NCBI RefSeq assembly: GCF_003172915.1
Contig: NZ_QGKU01000002.1
Location: forward strand, 1-57,229
Origin: Meridianimarinicoccus roseus
GTDB lineage: Bacteria; Pseudomonadota; Alphaproteobacteria; Rhodobacterales; Rhodobacteraceae
Reading direction: 5' to 3'
DNA length: 57,229 nt
Shown: piece by piece, positions 41,795 to 49,539 of the stretch
Numbering within the stretch: the stretch's first letter is position 1
Layout: each line of letters begins with the position of its first letter
Notes under the pieces: model-generated
The model's input: the letters and a program-made list of their open reading frames with translations, nothing else
Databases searched by the model: none
What the model was told of the DNA's origin: nothing
Made by a program: the position numbers and the translations under genes

Positions 41795-42325
41795 ATGCAC
41801 CGCTTTCTTAACCGTCTGTCACGCCTTGCCGCGTGGATCTGCGCGATTGCGGCACTACCCGCCGCGGCATTCGAATTCGACTCGATCGATGGCGGCACGC
41901 TCGATCTTTCGGCTTGGGAAGGGCAGCCGGTGCTGGTGGTCAATACCGCCTCGCGCTGCGGCTTCACCGGGCAGTACGAAGGATTGCAGGCGTTGCAAGA
42001 CACCTATGGCGCCCAAGGGCTTGTGGTGCTGGCGGTGCCGTCGGACGACTTCCGCCAGGAGCTGTCGAGCGAGGCCGAGGTCAAGGATTTCTGCGAGACG
42101 ACTTTCGGGCTGACGTTGCCGATGACCACGATCACTTCGGTGCGGGGCGGGGCGGCGCACCCGTTCTACCGCTGGCTGGCCGACGTGCATGGTTTCACGC
42201 CGCGCTGGAATTTCAACAAGGTGCTGCTCGATCCGTCCGGTGATGTGGCCGCGACCTTCGGATCCACCACGCGGCCCAACTCGGCGGAACTGACTTCTCG
42301 GATCGAGGCATTGCTGCCCGAATGA
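41795..42325 (+). CDS. Exported glutathione peroxidase family protein
   Basis: 176 aa. It begins with a signal peptide (LSRLAAWICAIAALPAAAF), unlike the cytosolic BtuE-type enzyme. The thioredoxin fold carries the peroxidatic Cys in VVNTASRCGFTGQYEGLQAL, then LVVLAVPSDDFRQE, FCETTFGLTLPMTT and Trp-Asn in RWNFNKVLLD. It probably reduces peroxides in the periplasm with thioredoxin-like donors. The start follows TGGAGGATCCG. It overlaps the HDAC-like gene by 4 bases, so the two are co-translated. Confidence 0.9.
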   Translation: MHRFLNRLSRLAAWICAIAALPAAAFEFDSIDGGTLDLSAWEGQPVLVVNTASRCGFTGQYEGLQALQDTYGAQGLVVLAVPSDDFRQELSSEAEVKDFCETTFGLTLPMTTITSVRGGAAHPFYRWLADVHGFTPRWNFNKVLLDPSGDVAATFGSTTRPNSAELTSRIEALLPE

Positions 42326-43470
42326 CCGGAACCGGGGCGGCGGCGCGGGACGACGCGACGGAGCTGCCGATCTTCATCGGGTCCGAAGTCTATCGCGGGT
42401 CGTCCTACGGGCGCTGGCACCCGCTTGCGGTGCCGCGTGTGCCGCAGGTCATGGACCTGTGCCGGGTGCTGGGCTGGCTGCCCGCCGCGCAGTACCGCAA
42501 CAGCCCCCGCGCCAAGCCGGAGGGCCTGACGCTGTGGCACACGCCGGAATACGTGGCCGCGCTGCGGCAGGCGGAACGCGCGCAGACGGTCAGCGACGCG
42601 GTCCGTGCGCGCCACAACATCGGCACCACCGCGAACCCGATCTTCGGCGAGATGTTCTCGCGCCCGGCGACCGGTGTGGGCGGCGTGATGCTCGCCGCCG
42701 CGCTGCTGCACAGGGGCGGGGTCGTACATACGCCCGGCGGCGGCACCCATCACGGCTTTCCCGACCGTGCGAATGGCTTTTGCTATTTCAACGATCCGGT
42801 GATGGCCGTGCTGGCACTGCGCGCGCAGGGGTGTCGGCGCGTGGCATACGTGGACATCGACGCGCATCACTGCGACGGGGTGGAGCACGCGTTTGCGGCC
42901 GACCCGGACACGCTGGTGGTATCGGTGCATGAGGAAAACCGCTGGCCGCGCACCGGGGCGCTGGAGGATCGCGGCGTCGGCAATGTCGTGAACCTGCCGG
43001 TGCCGCGCGGGCTGAACGACGACGAGATGGCGTTGATCCGGGACAAGCTGATCCTGGCCCGCGTCGCCGCGTTCCGGCCAGATGCGATCGTGCTGCAATG
43101 CGGTGCCGACGCGCTGGAAGAAGACCCGATGTCCCGGCTGTGCCTGTCGAACAATGCCCATGTGGCTATCGTGACCGCGCTGCGCGCGGCCAGTCCGCGG
43201 CTGATGGTGCTGGGCGGGGGCGGCTATAATCCGTGGTCGGTTGGTCGGCTTTGGACGCGGGTCTGGGGCACGCTGGCGGGACAAGAGATCCCCGCGCGCC
43301 TGCCGCCGGCGGCCGAGGCGGTGCTGGCGGCGCTGCACTGGACCGGGCTCCGCGCGCGGCGGGCGGTCGCGCCGCACTGGTTGACGACGCTGGCCGACCC
43401 GCCGCGCGGCGGCGCGATCCGGCTTGAGATCCGCACGCGCGTCGCAGCGCATGGCGGCGTGATGGTGTAG
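42322..43470 (+). CDS. Histone-deacetylase/acetylpolyamine-amidohydrolase family protein
   Basis: 382-aa arginase/deacetylase-fold enzyme. Active-site features: GGGTHHGFPDRANGFCYFND (His-His), VAYVDIDAHHCDGVEHAF (zinc-binding Asp and His), VLQCGADALEEDP and VLGGGGYNPWSVGRLW. Bacterial members deacetylate small molecules such as acetylpolyamines or acetoin-linked substrates, and rarely proteins. It starts within the stop of the peroxidase gene. The substrate cannot be read from sequence. Confidence 0.9.
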   Translation: MTGTGAAARDDATELPIFIGSEVYRGSSYGRWHPLAVPRVPQVMDLCRVLGWLPAAQYRNSPRAKPEGLTLWHTPEYVAALRQAERAQTVSDAVRARHNIGTTANPIFGEMFSRPATGVGGVMLAAALLHRGGVVHTPGGGTHHGFPDRANGFCYFNDPVMAVLALRAQGCRRVAYVDIDAHHCDGVEHAFAADPDTLVVSVHEENRWPRTGALEDRGVGNVVNLPVPRGLNDDEMALIRDKLILARVAAFRPDAIVLQCGADALEEDPMSRLCLSNNAHVAIVTALRAASPRLMVLGGGGYNPWSVGRLWTRVWGTLAGQEIPARLPPAAEAVLAALHWTGLRARRAVAPHWLTTLADPPRGGAIRLEIRTRVAAHGGVMV

Positions 43471-43560
43471 GGCGCGACGGTCCGGGTTGCGCGCCGCTTG
43501 CGCCATCGGGCGGCGGGCGCTACCTGCAACGCGGGCGCATCAAGCAAGAGGCAAGGGGCC

Positions 43561-44178
43561 ATGTTCACAGGCATCATCACCGATATCGGCCGCGTCGTCG
43601 CGGTGGAGCAGAAGGGCGATCTGACCGCCCGCATCGCCACCGGCTATGACATGGCCGGGGTCGCGCTTGGCGCCTCGATCGCTTGCGACGGCGTGTGCCT
43701 GACGGTGACCGCCAAGGGTACGCTGCCGGACGGGCAGGGCTGGTTCGACGTGGATATCTCGGCAGAAACGGTATCCAAGACCAACATCGCCGCGCAGGGC
43801 TGGACGCCGGGACGGCGGCTGAACCTCGAACGCGCTCTGCGGGTCGGGGACGAGCTTGGCGGGCATATCGTCTCGGGCCATGTGGACGGCGTGGCCGATG
43901 TGACGGCCGTGGCAAACGAAGGCGACAGCACACGCGTGACGCTGCGCGCGCCGGATGGTCTGGCCCGGTTCATCGCTCCGAAAGGGTCCGTCGCGCTGAA
44001 TGGCACATCGCTCACCGTGAACGAGGTGGATGGCGCCAGCTTCGGGATCAACTTCATCCCGCACACCAAGCAGATGACCACCTGGGGCGACGTGGCGGTT
44101 GGCGACGCCGTGAACCTCGAGATCGACACGCTTGCCCGCTATGTCGCGCGCCTTGCCGAGATGCCCGGCCACGGCTGA
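43561..44178 (+). CDS. ribE: Riboflavin synthase, alpha chain
   Basis: Dismutates 6,7-dimethyl-8-ribityllumazine to riboflavin; 205 aa with two lumazine-binding repeats, MFTGIITDIGRVVAVEQKGD and RVGDELGGHIVSGHVDGVAD, plus LNGTSLTVNEVDGASFGINF. The start follows AGAGGCAAGGGGCC. No FMN riboswitch motif precedes it. In related genomes ribD usually precedes this gene; here an HDAC-like gene lies upstream. Confidence 0.95.
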   Translation: MFTGIITDIGRVVAVEQKGDLTARIATGYDMAGVALGASIACDGVCLTVTAKGTLPDGQGWFDVDISAETVSKTNIAAQGWTPGRRLNLERALRVGDELGGHIVSGHVDGVADVTAVANEGDSTRVTLRAPDGLARFIAPKGSVALNGTSLTVNEVDGASFGINFIPHTKQMTTWGDVAVGDAVNLEIDTLARYVARLAEMPGHG

Positions 44179-44263
44179 TGCCGCACGCGTCAACCGCTGA
44201 AAAAAGGACTTCCCGCCGCCCGGGGTCAAGGGTTAACCTATGGTAAGCTCAGGGAGGCGTGCG

Positions 44264-44935
44264 ATGTTCAGACGGTTCAAACTTGGCGGCGGCCCGCGCC
44301 GCGCATTCGGCGGGTTCGGCAGGGGGCTGGCGCTGGTCTGCGCACTGGCCGCGGCCGGTGCGGCACAGTCCGCCACCACAGTCTTCAGCGACGATTTCAA
44401 CGATGGCGACGTCAGCGACTGGACGCTGACCTTTGCCTCTGCGCCCATCGCTGGGACGGCAGGGCTGGCGGCAAGGGCCTTCCAAGGCGGCACGGTGTTC
44501 GAGCCGTTCTTCCTTGCACCGCCGGGCGGGTCCGCCCTGCGGGTGCAGGGGTCGCGGTCCTTCATCGCCCCTGTGACCGGCAGCTACACGCTCGCCCTTC
44601 TGGCCAACAGCTATGAATGCAGCGGCTGCACCATGAGCTTCGAGGTGCTGGTGAACGGCGCCACGATTGCCAGCGTCGCCGCACCCAGCAACACGGCGCT
44701 GTCGGCGTACAGCTATTCCCTGAACCTCGCGGCCGGTAGCAACACGCTGACGCTGGGCATGTTCACGACCGGTGCCAGCAGCGGCCGGTTCGGCGCGCGC
44801 TTCGACGATGTTGTGATCTCGACCGACGCGGCGCTTGTGCCGCTGCCCGCAAGCGGGCTGGCGGCCATGGCGGGGATCGGCGCGCTTGCGGCGTTGCGCC
44901 GCCGCCGGTTTCAGCCGGACATCCCCGCCACATAA
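44264..44935 (+). CDS. VPLPA-CTERM-type exported surface protein
   Basis: 223 aa. A long Arg/Gly-rich n-region and hydrophobic signal (GLALVCALAAAGAAQS) are followed by FSDDFNDGDVSDWTLTFA, a beta-rich domain common in secreted proteins, with a Cys pair (CSGC), and by a C-terminal VPLPASGLAAMAGIGALAAL followed by RRRR: a PEP/VPLPA-CTERM sorting signal. The start at 44264 has CAGGGAGG upstream. It sits inside the riboflavin cluster, and its last 25 bases overlap the convergent ketopantoate reductase gene. Confidence 0.85.
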   Translation: MFRRFKLGGGPRRAFGGFGRGLALVCALAAAGAAQSATTVFSDDFNDGDVSDWTLTFASAPIAGTAGLAARAFQGGTVFEPFFLAPPGGSALRVQGSRSFIAPVTGSYTLALLANSYECSGCTMSFEVLVNGATIASVAAPSNTALSAYSYSLNLAAGSNTLTLGMFTTGASSGRFGARFDDVVISTDAALVPLPASGLAAMAGIGALAALRRRRFQPDIPAT

Positions 44936-45843
44936 GGCGCCAGCAGGGCGGCGATCGCGGCGTTGGCGGGGGTCTGCACCCCGGCCTCGGCCCCAAGGCG
45001 CACGACTGCGCCGTTGAGCCACGGGGTTTCCAGCGGCGCGCCCTTTTCCAGATCGACCGAGGTCGAGGCGCGCGCATCGGCCGGGGCGCCTTCCATGAAG
45101 GCCATGTGCCGCGCCACCACGTCGGAGGGCAGGGCGACACCGCGCGCGCGGCCCACCGCCTCGGTTTCTTCCATCACGCGTTCGAAGAGCGCCAGCAGGT
45201 CGGGATGGGCGCGGATGTCGCCGATCCGGCAACGCGCCCCGGCTGTAACGCCCGACATGGCGCTGAACAGCACGAATTTCGTCCAGACCTCGGCCTCGAT
45301 GTCGTCGACATCGGGTGCGTCTGGCCCGGCGTCGCGGATCGCCGTGCGCAGCGCCGCGATGCGGTCCGTGGGCCGGTTGTCGCGTTCGCCGAAGACGAAG
45401 CGCCCGTGCATCCCGGCGCGGCCGGTCTGGCCGATCACGCCGGGTTCCGTGATCGTCGTGAACACGTAAGCCACGCCGTTGGCGACGTTCTGCGGGGGCA
45501 GGATCGCGGCCAGGCGATCCGCGGCCTCCACCCCGTTCAGGAACGGCACGACCACGGTGTCCGGACCGATGAGCGGACGGCAGGCAGCGGCCGCGGCTTC
45601 CAGCCCGCCGCCCTTCACGCCGAAGATCACCGCGTCCACCGGCCCGATCTCGGCCGGGGTGTCTGTGGCGATGGCAGGGGTGAACAGCTCTGTTCCGGTG
45701 GGCGTGTCCAGCCGTAGCCCCGCCGCCCGGATCGCCGCCAGGTGCGGACCGCGCGCGATGCAGGCGATGTCGTGCCCGCGCTGGCCCAGCCGAACCGCGA
45801 GGTATCCACCGATGCCACCCGTGGCCATGGTCGCAATGCGCAT
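44911..45843 (-). CDS. 2-dehydropantoate 2-reductase family (PanE/ApbA)
   Basis: 310 aa. NADPH-binding MRIATMATGGIGGYLAVRLG, active Lys in EAEVWTKFVLFSAMSGVTAG, and GAPLETPWLNGAVVRLGAEA near the C-terminus, with substrate-loop residues typical of ketopantoate reductases. It may supply pantoate for CoA synthesis, but paralogues of unknown function are common. It is encoded opposite to the rib genes between ribE and ribB. Confidence 0.9.
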   Translation of the reverse strand: MRIATMATGGIGGYLAVRLGQRGHDIACIARGPHLAAIRAAGLRLDTPTGTELFTPAIATDTPAEIGPVDAVIFGVKGGGLEAAAAACRPLIGPDTVVVPFLNGVEAADRLAAILPPQNVANGVAYVFTTITEPGVIGQTGRAGMHGRFVFGERDNRPTDRIAALRTAIRDAGPDAPDVDDIEAEVWTKFVLFSAMSGVTAGARCRIGDIRAHPDLLALFERVMEETEAVGRARGVALPSDVVARHMAFMEGAPADARASTSVDLEKGAPLETPWLNGAVVRLGAEAGVQTPANAAIAALLAPYVAGMSG

Positions 45844-45948
45844 GTGATCGTCCCTTTCCGTGATCCGCCGCCACGATGCGCGGACGCTGCGGTCTGGTCA
45901 ATGGGACGGGCCTGCCTTATGTCTGGCCTGCACGACAGCGGAGCCCCC

Positions 45949-47058
45949 ATGGCCGATACAGACGATACCGACTACTCCGGCGCGATTTCCAGCGTCGAGG
46001 AAATCATCGACGACGCGCGTAACGGGCGCATGTTCATCCTTGTCGATCACGAGGATCGCGAGAACGAGGGCGACCTGGTTATTCCCGCGCAGATGGCCAC
46101 ACCGGAGGCGATCAACTTCATGGCGACGCACGGGCGAGGGCTCATCTGCCTGACGTTGACCGGCGAACGGATCGACGCGCTGGGTCTGCCGCTGATGGCA
46201 TCTGACAACTCGTCGCGGCATGAAACCGCCTTCACCGTCTCGATCGAGGCGCGCGAGGGCGTGACGACGGGCATTTCGGCCCATGACCGCGCGCGCAGCG
46301 TCGCCGTGGCGATCGATCCATCGAAGACCGCTGCGGACATCGCGACGCCGGGCCACATCTTCCCGCTGCGCGCGCGCGACGGCGGCGTGATGGTCCGCGC
46401 GGGCCATACCGAAGCCGCTGTGGACGTGGCGCGGCTTGCCGGGCTGAACCCGTCGGGAGTGATCTGTGAGGTGATGAACGACGACGGCACGATGGCACGG
46501 CTTCCAGACCTCGTGGCCTTCGCGCAGCGCCACAACCTGAAGATCGGCACGATCAGCGATCTGATCGCCTACCGCCGCCGCCACGACAACCTTGTCGCGG
46601 TGAAGGAGGAGCGCACCGTCACCAGCGAATTCGGCGGCGACTGGACGATGCGGATCTATTCCGACACCGCCCATGGCGACGAGCATATCGCGCTGATCAA
46701 GGGCGACCTGACGGGCGACGCGCCGGTGCTGACGCGGATGCATGCGCTCGATCCGATGCTCGACGTGGTTGGCCTTGGCGGTCCGGGCCGCGCGTCCGAG
46801 TTCGGCCAGGCGATGCGCGTCATCGCGGCAGAAGGGCGCGGCGTGCTGGTGCTGCTGCGCGACACCACGATGAAGCTGCAGGCCGAGGATGCGGCGTCGC
46901 CGCAGACATTGCGGCAGTACGGGCTTGGTGCGCAGATCCTGTCCTCGCTTGGGCTGTCCAAGCTCGTGCTGCTGACGAATTCCGCGAAACCGAAGGTGGT
47001 CGGGCTTGACGCCTACGGGCTTTCCATAGAAGACACGCGTCCCATCCCCACGGAGTAA
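45949..47058 (+). CDS. ribB: DHBP synthase RibB with degenerate GTP cyclohydrolase II domain
   Basis: 369 aa. The N-terminal domain makes 3,4-dihydroxy-2-butanone 4-phosphate: VDHEDRENEGDLVIPAQ acidic metal site, DRARSVAVAIDPS, RAGHTEAAVDVARLAGLNP. The C-terminal domain has the fold outline of GTP cyclohydrolase II (EHIALIKGDLTGDAPVLTRM, GRGVLVLLRDTTMKLQAE), but the zinc-binding HSEC...RCDCG motif is replaced by HALDPMLDVVGLGGPG, so all three Cys ligands are missing. GTP cyclohydrolase activity is not expected; ribA must be elsewhere. ATG 45949 is the likely start. It is followed 6 bases later by ribH. Confidence 0.92.
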   Translation: MADTDDTDYSGAISSVEEIIDDARNGRMFILVDHEDRENEGDLVIPAQMATPEAINFMATHGRGLICLTLTGERIDALGLPLMASDNSSRHETAFTVSIEAREGVTTGISAHDRARSVAVAIDPSKTAADIATPGHIFPLRARDGGVMVRAGHTEAAVDVARLAGLNPSGVICEVMNDDGTMARLPDLVAFAQRHNLKIGTISDLIAYRRRHDNLVAVKEERTVTSEFGGDWTMRIYSDTAHGDEHIALIKGDLTGDAPVLTRMHALDPMLDVVGLGGPGRASEFGQAMRVIAAEGRGVLVLLRDTTMKLQAEDAASPQTLRQYGLGAQILSSLGLSKLVLLTNSAKPKVVGLDAYGLSIEDTRPIPTE

Positions 47059-47064
47059 AACGCC

Positions 47065-47577
47065 TTGGCCGGTCAATCGCACCATATCCTGCCGCGTCCC
47101 GCGTTCGACGCGCCGCCGCGCCTGCTGATCGTCGTCGCGCCTTTTTACAAGGACATCACCGACGGTCTTGTCGCTGGCGCCGAGGCCGAGATCGCGGCGG
47201 CGGATGGCGCCAGCGAGATGTGCGAGGTGCCGGGCGCGCTGGAGCTGCCGACGGCGATCCGCCTTGCGGACCAGAGCCGCGCGTTCGATGGGTTCGTCGC
47301 GCTTGGCTGCGTGATCCGGGGCGAGACGACCCATTACGACACCGTTTGCAACGACAGCAGCCGCGCGCTGACACTGCTGGGCCTTCAGGGCCTGAGCATC
47401 GGCAACGGCATCCTGACGGTCGAAACCTACGAACAGGCGGCGGTGCGCGCCGATCCCTCCGGTCAGAACAAGGGCGGCTCTGCGGCGGCGGCGGCACTGC
47501 ACCTGATCGCGCTGACCCGGCGCTTCGTGAACACACCCAAGGGCGTCGGCTTCGGCCGTGGCGGGTCGGACGCATGA
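47065..47577 (+). CDS. ribH: 6,7-dimethyl-8-ribityllumazine synthase
   Basis: 170 aa beginning at TTG (47065). RLLIVVAPFYKDITDGLVAG AE, CEVPGALELPTAIRLADQS, ALGCVIRGETTHYDTVCNDS and GNGILTVETYEQAAVRADP are lumazine synthase signatures, including the catalytic His in THYDTV. It overlaps nusB by 4 bases. The rare TTG start may lower expression. Confidence 0.95.
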   Translation: MAGQSHHILPRPAFDAPPRLLIVVAPFYKDITDGLVAGAEAEIAAADGASEMCEVPGALELPTAIRLADQSRAFDGFVALGCVIRGETTHYDTVCNDSSRALTLLGLQGLSIGNGILTVETYEQAAVRADPSGQNKGGSAAAAALHLIALTRRFVNTPKGVGFGRGGSDA

Positions 47578-48065
47578 CCGCCGGAACGACCTCAAACCTG
47601 TCTGGAAACCAGCGCCGCAAGATGCGGTCCGCAGCGCGATTCTTCGCGGTGCAGGCGCTGTTCCAGATGGAAACCACTGGCCAAACGATCGAGAACGTCA
47701 CGGCGGAATTCGCGAACTATCGCTTCGGCGAGCGGTTCGAGGACTATGACATGGTCGAGGCGGATACTGACATGTTCCGCCGTCTTGTGACCGACGCAGT
47801 GAACTGGCAGGCGAAGATCGACCAGATGACCGACAGGGCGCTGGTTGCGAAATGGCCCATCGCGCGGATCGACCCGACGCTGCGAGCGCTGTTCCGGGCC
47901 GCGGGCTCGGAACTGCTGGACGAGAGCACGCCGACACCGCCGAAAGTGGTGATCACCGAATTCGTCGGCGTGGCCGAGGCGTTTTTCCCTGATGCCAAAG
48001 AGCCGAGGTTCGTCAACGCGGTGCTTGATCATATGGCTCGCGAGGCCCGGCCCGAGGCATTCTGA
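47574..48065 (+). CDS. nusB: Transcription antitermination factor NusB
   Basis: 163 aa. KMRSAARFFAVQALFQMETT, LVAKWPIARIDPTLRALFRA, TPPKVVITEFVGVAEAF and RFVNAVLDHMAREAR are NusB family signatures. It binds boxA RNA with S10 in rRNA antitermination. The start overlaps the ribH stop (ATGA), the usual ribH-nusB coupling. Confidence 0.96.
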   Translation: MTAGTTSNLSGNQRRKMRSAARFFAVQALFQMETTGQTIENVTAEFANYRFGERFEDYDMVEADTDMFRRLVTDAVNWQAKIDQMTDRALVAKWPIARIDPTLRALFRAAGSELLDESTPTPPKVVITEFVGVAEAFFPDAKEPRFVNAVLDHMAREARPEAF

Positions 48066-48139
48066 CTGCGGCACGGCGCATTGGGGTGGCAAGTACCGGT
48101 GCGAGGCCCTATGTATGTTGCATGACACAGGAGGCCCCG

Positions 48140-48442
48140 ATGCCGCATCTCGTGAAGCTCTACATCCGCCAGGTTTTGATCGGTTACGCCATTTCCGCCG
48201 CGTTCGTGGCGATGCTGATGGTGTTCAATGTGGCGAACCTCTGGCACCTCGTGTCCGGCTCTTCCATCGGGTGGCTGGCTGTCTTGATGCTTTGGGTGTT
48301 CAACGGCATCGTGTTCGCGGGGGTTCAGTTCGCCTTGTCACTGCCGAAGGGGCATGGGGATGACACTGGGCGGGGACGCCGTGATCCCGTGCATGTGCCG
48401 CTGGCTGAACCGGTTCCGGTCAGGGTGCGAGCGCGCGGCTGA
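48140..48442 (+). CDS. Small membrane protein, conserved in Rhodobacterales (function unknown)
   Basis: 100 aa. ATG 48140 is preceded by ACAGGAGGCCCCG, a strong ribosome-binding site, better than ATG 48122. Two membrane segments (GYAISAAFVAMLMVFNVANL; IGWLAVLMLWVFNGIVFAGV) are followed by a polar Arg-rich tail. I do not recognise a functional family. The terminator at 48476-48500 closes its transcript, probably the end of the rib-nusB operon. Confidence 0.75.
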   Translation: MPHLVKLYIRQVLIGYAISAAFVAMLMVFNVANLWHLVSGSSIGWLAVLMLWVFNGIVFAGVQFALSLPKGHGDDTGRGRRDPVHVPLAEPVPVRVRARG

Positions 48443-48475
48443 GATACCGGTATCTGTCAGTAGAAAAGACGCGCA

Positions 48476-48500
48476 GGCGGCTTGATCGAGCCGCCTTTTT
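48476..48500 (+). terminator. Rho-independent terminator after the nusB-linked gene
   Basis: GGCGGCT, loop TGATCG, AGCCGCC, then TTTTT: a perfect 7-bp stem. Confidence 0.85.
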
Positions 48501-48546
48501 CATGCGCTCTGACATCAGTATCGCCGCATAATATATTGAAATTCAT

Positions 48547-48575
48547 GCTTTCTTTCTGGGTTGAATTAAGAAAGC
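48547..48575. repeat. Inverted repeat in intergenic region
   Basis: GCTTTCTT and AAGAAAGC separated by 13 bases, in AT-rich intergenic DNA before mmcB. Meaning unknown; it could be a hairpin or an operator. Confidence 0.4.
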
Positions 48576-48618
48576 GGCGGGCCCGCGCGCAACCGTGGAG
48601 GCTAGCTATTCCCGAGAG

Positions 48619-48632
48619 CCTGTATATACAGG
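48619..48632. promoter_or_regulatory. Perfect 14-bp palindrome
   Basis: CCTGTATATACAGG, an exact palindrome with no spacer in the gene-free 330 bases between the small membrane protein gene and mmcB. Outside this palindrome, the inverted repeat at 48547-48575 and the SOS box I see no other feature in that gap. Confidence 0.4.
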
Positions 48633-48804
48633 TGGGCGCCAGGTAACATGACCAGGGCCATGACAGAGCCAGCTCCCTCGGTTTTGCTTAAGGCCACTGG
48701 AATTGAGCCACAGACACGGGAAGGGCAGCACCCGCCTGATTGTCACATAAGCCGGACGGGGGCGCGCGGCAAGGGCTGCGGCTTCCGGTGCAGGCTTGAT
48801 TTTT

Positions 48805-48819
48805 GTTCACCTATTGTTC
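48805..48819 (+). promoter_or_regulatory. SOS box (LexA site), alphaproteobacterial type
   Basis: GTTCACCTATTGTTC, an exact GTTC-N7-GTTC match to the alphaproteobacterial LexA consensus. It ends 11 bases before the mmcB ATG, where bound LexA would block transcription or initiation. Confidence 0.8.
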
Positions 48820-48830
48820 ATGTTCATACA

Positions 48831-49310
48831 ATGAACTTGGCAAGACCTCATGATGCGGCGGCGGCGGCCGCCGACCCGCTGGCGCCCGGTGCCTTGCTCG
48901 CGCGCGGGGTCGCTCGGCACCTGCGCGGGCACGACTTCATGTCGGTGCCTGAATTCACCCTGCCTACGGGTCTGCGAGTGGACCTGATGGCGCTGGGCCC
49001 GAAGGGAGAATTGTGGGTCGTGGAATGCAAGTCGTCGCGGGCCGACTACATGGCCGATGCCAAGTGGCAGGGGTACCTCGACTGGGGCGACCGGTTTTTC
49101 TGGGCGGTGGACGCGGCCTTTCCCGCCGATCTGCTGCCCGAAGGCACGGGGCTGATCCTTGCCGATGGTTATGACGCCGAAATCCTGCGTATGCCTGATG
49201 CGACACCGGTCGCGGCCGCGCGGCGCAAGGCGCTGACGCTCAGGCTGGCCCGGATGGCGGCTGCGCGGCACCATGCGCTGCGCGACCCCGGTGTCATTTC
49301 GGGCGTTTGA
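48831..49310 (+). CDS. mmcB: MmcB-family DNA repair protein
   Basis: 159 aa. LRVDLMALGPKGELWVVECK followed by SSRADYMADAKWQGYLDWGD has the D...E-x-K arrangement of a PD-(D/E)xK nuclease-like fold. Members of this family in Caulobacter crescentus are SOS-induced and needed for mitomycin C tolerance (established knowledge), which agrees with the SOS box just upstream. A frame extending back to 48648 is rejected because it would run across the LexA site. Its last 17 bases overlap the convergent DUF6324 gene. Confidence 0.88.
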   Translation: MNLARPHDAAAAAADPLAPGALLARGVARHLRGHDFMSVPEFTLPTGLRVDLMALGPKGELWVVECKSSRADYMADAKWQGYLDWGDRFFWAVDAAFPADLLPEGTGLILADGYDAEILRMPDATPVAAARRKALTLRLARMAAARHHALRDPGVISGV

Positions 49311-49488
49311 CGGCCTTGGCCTGCTGCGCGGCAGCCATGATCTCCTCGGCGATCTCGATCGCTTCCTGCGGCTCGAAATCCATCGGGATCTCGGTCCCGT
49401 CCGCTTCCACGAAGATGCGGACCATGCCCCTGTCGGTCGGTCCGATCTGCAAGTTGGCGACCACGTCGCTTTCGCTGTTGATGCCCAT
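49294..49488 (-). CDS. DUF6324 family small protein
   Basis: 64 aa, MGINSESDVVANLQIGPTDR, then MVRIFVEADGTEIPMDFEPQ and EAIEIAEEIMAAAQQAKAV. It has a compact acidic N-half and an Ala-rich helix, conserved in Rhodobacterales as DUF6324; function unknown. The ribosome-binding site AAAAGGAGCATGCC precedes ATG 49488. The longer frame on this strand is non-coding. Confidence 0.82.
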   Translation of the reverse strand: MGINSESDVVANLQIGPTDRGMVRIFVEADGTEIPMDFEPQEAIEIAEEIMAAAQQAKAVKRPK

Positions 49489-49539
49489 GGCATGCTCCTT
49501 TTCGAGATCGCCTAGCGCGTTGGCGCGGCGCGGGCAAGG

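Noticed and set aside
43470-43561. FMN riboswitch upstream of ribE (also looked for upstream of ribB)
   Set aside because: No RFN-element core sequences visible in either leader.
46600-47058. Annotation of the RibB C-terminal domain as an active GTP cyclohydrolase II (RibBA)
   Set aside because: All three zinc-binding Cys residues are missing.
48619-48632. E. coli-type LexA box in CCTGTATATACAGG
   Set aside because: CTGT and ACAG are separated by 4 bases, not 8, and Alphaproteobacteria use GTTC-N7-GTTC, which is present nearby.
48648-48830. N-terminal extension of mmcB
   Set aside because: It would place the SOS box inside the coding region and adds about 60 non-homologous residues.
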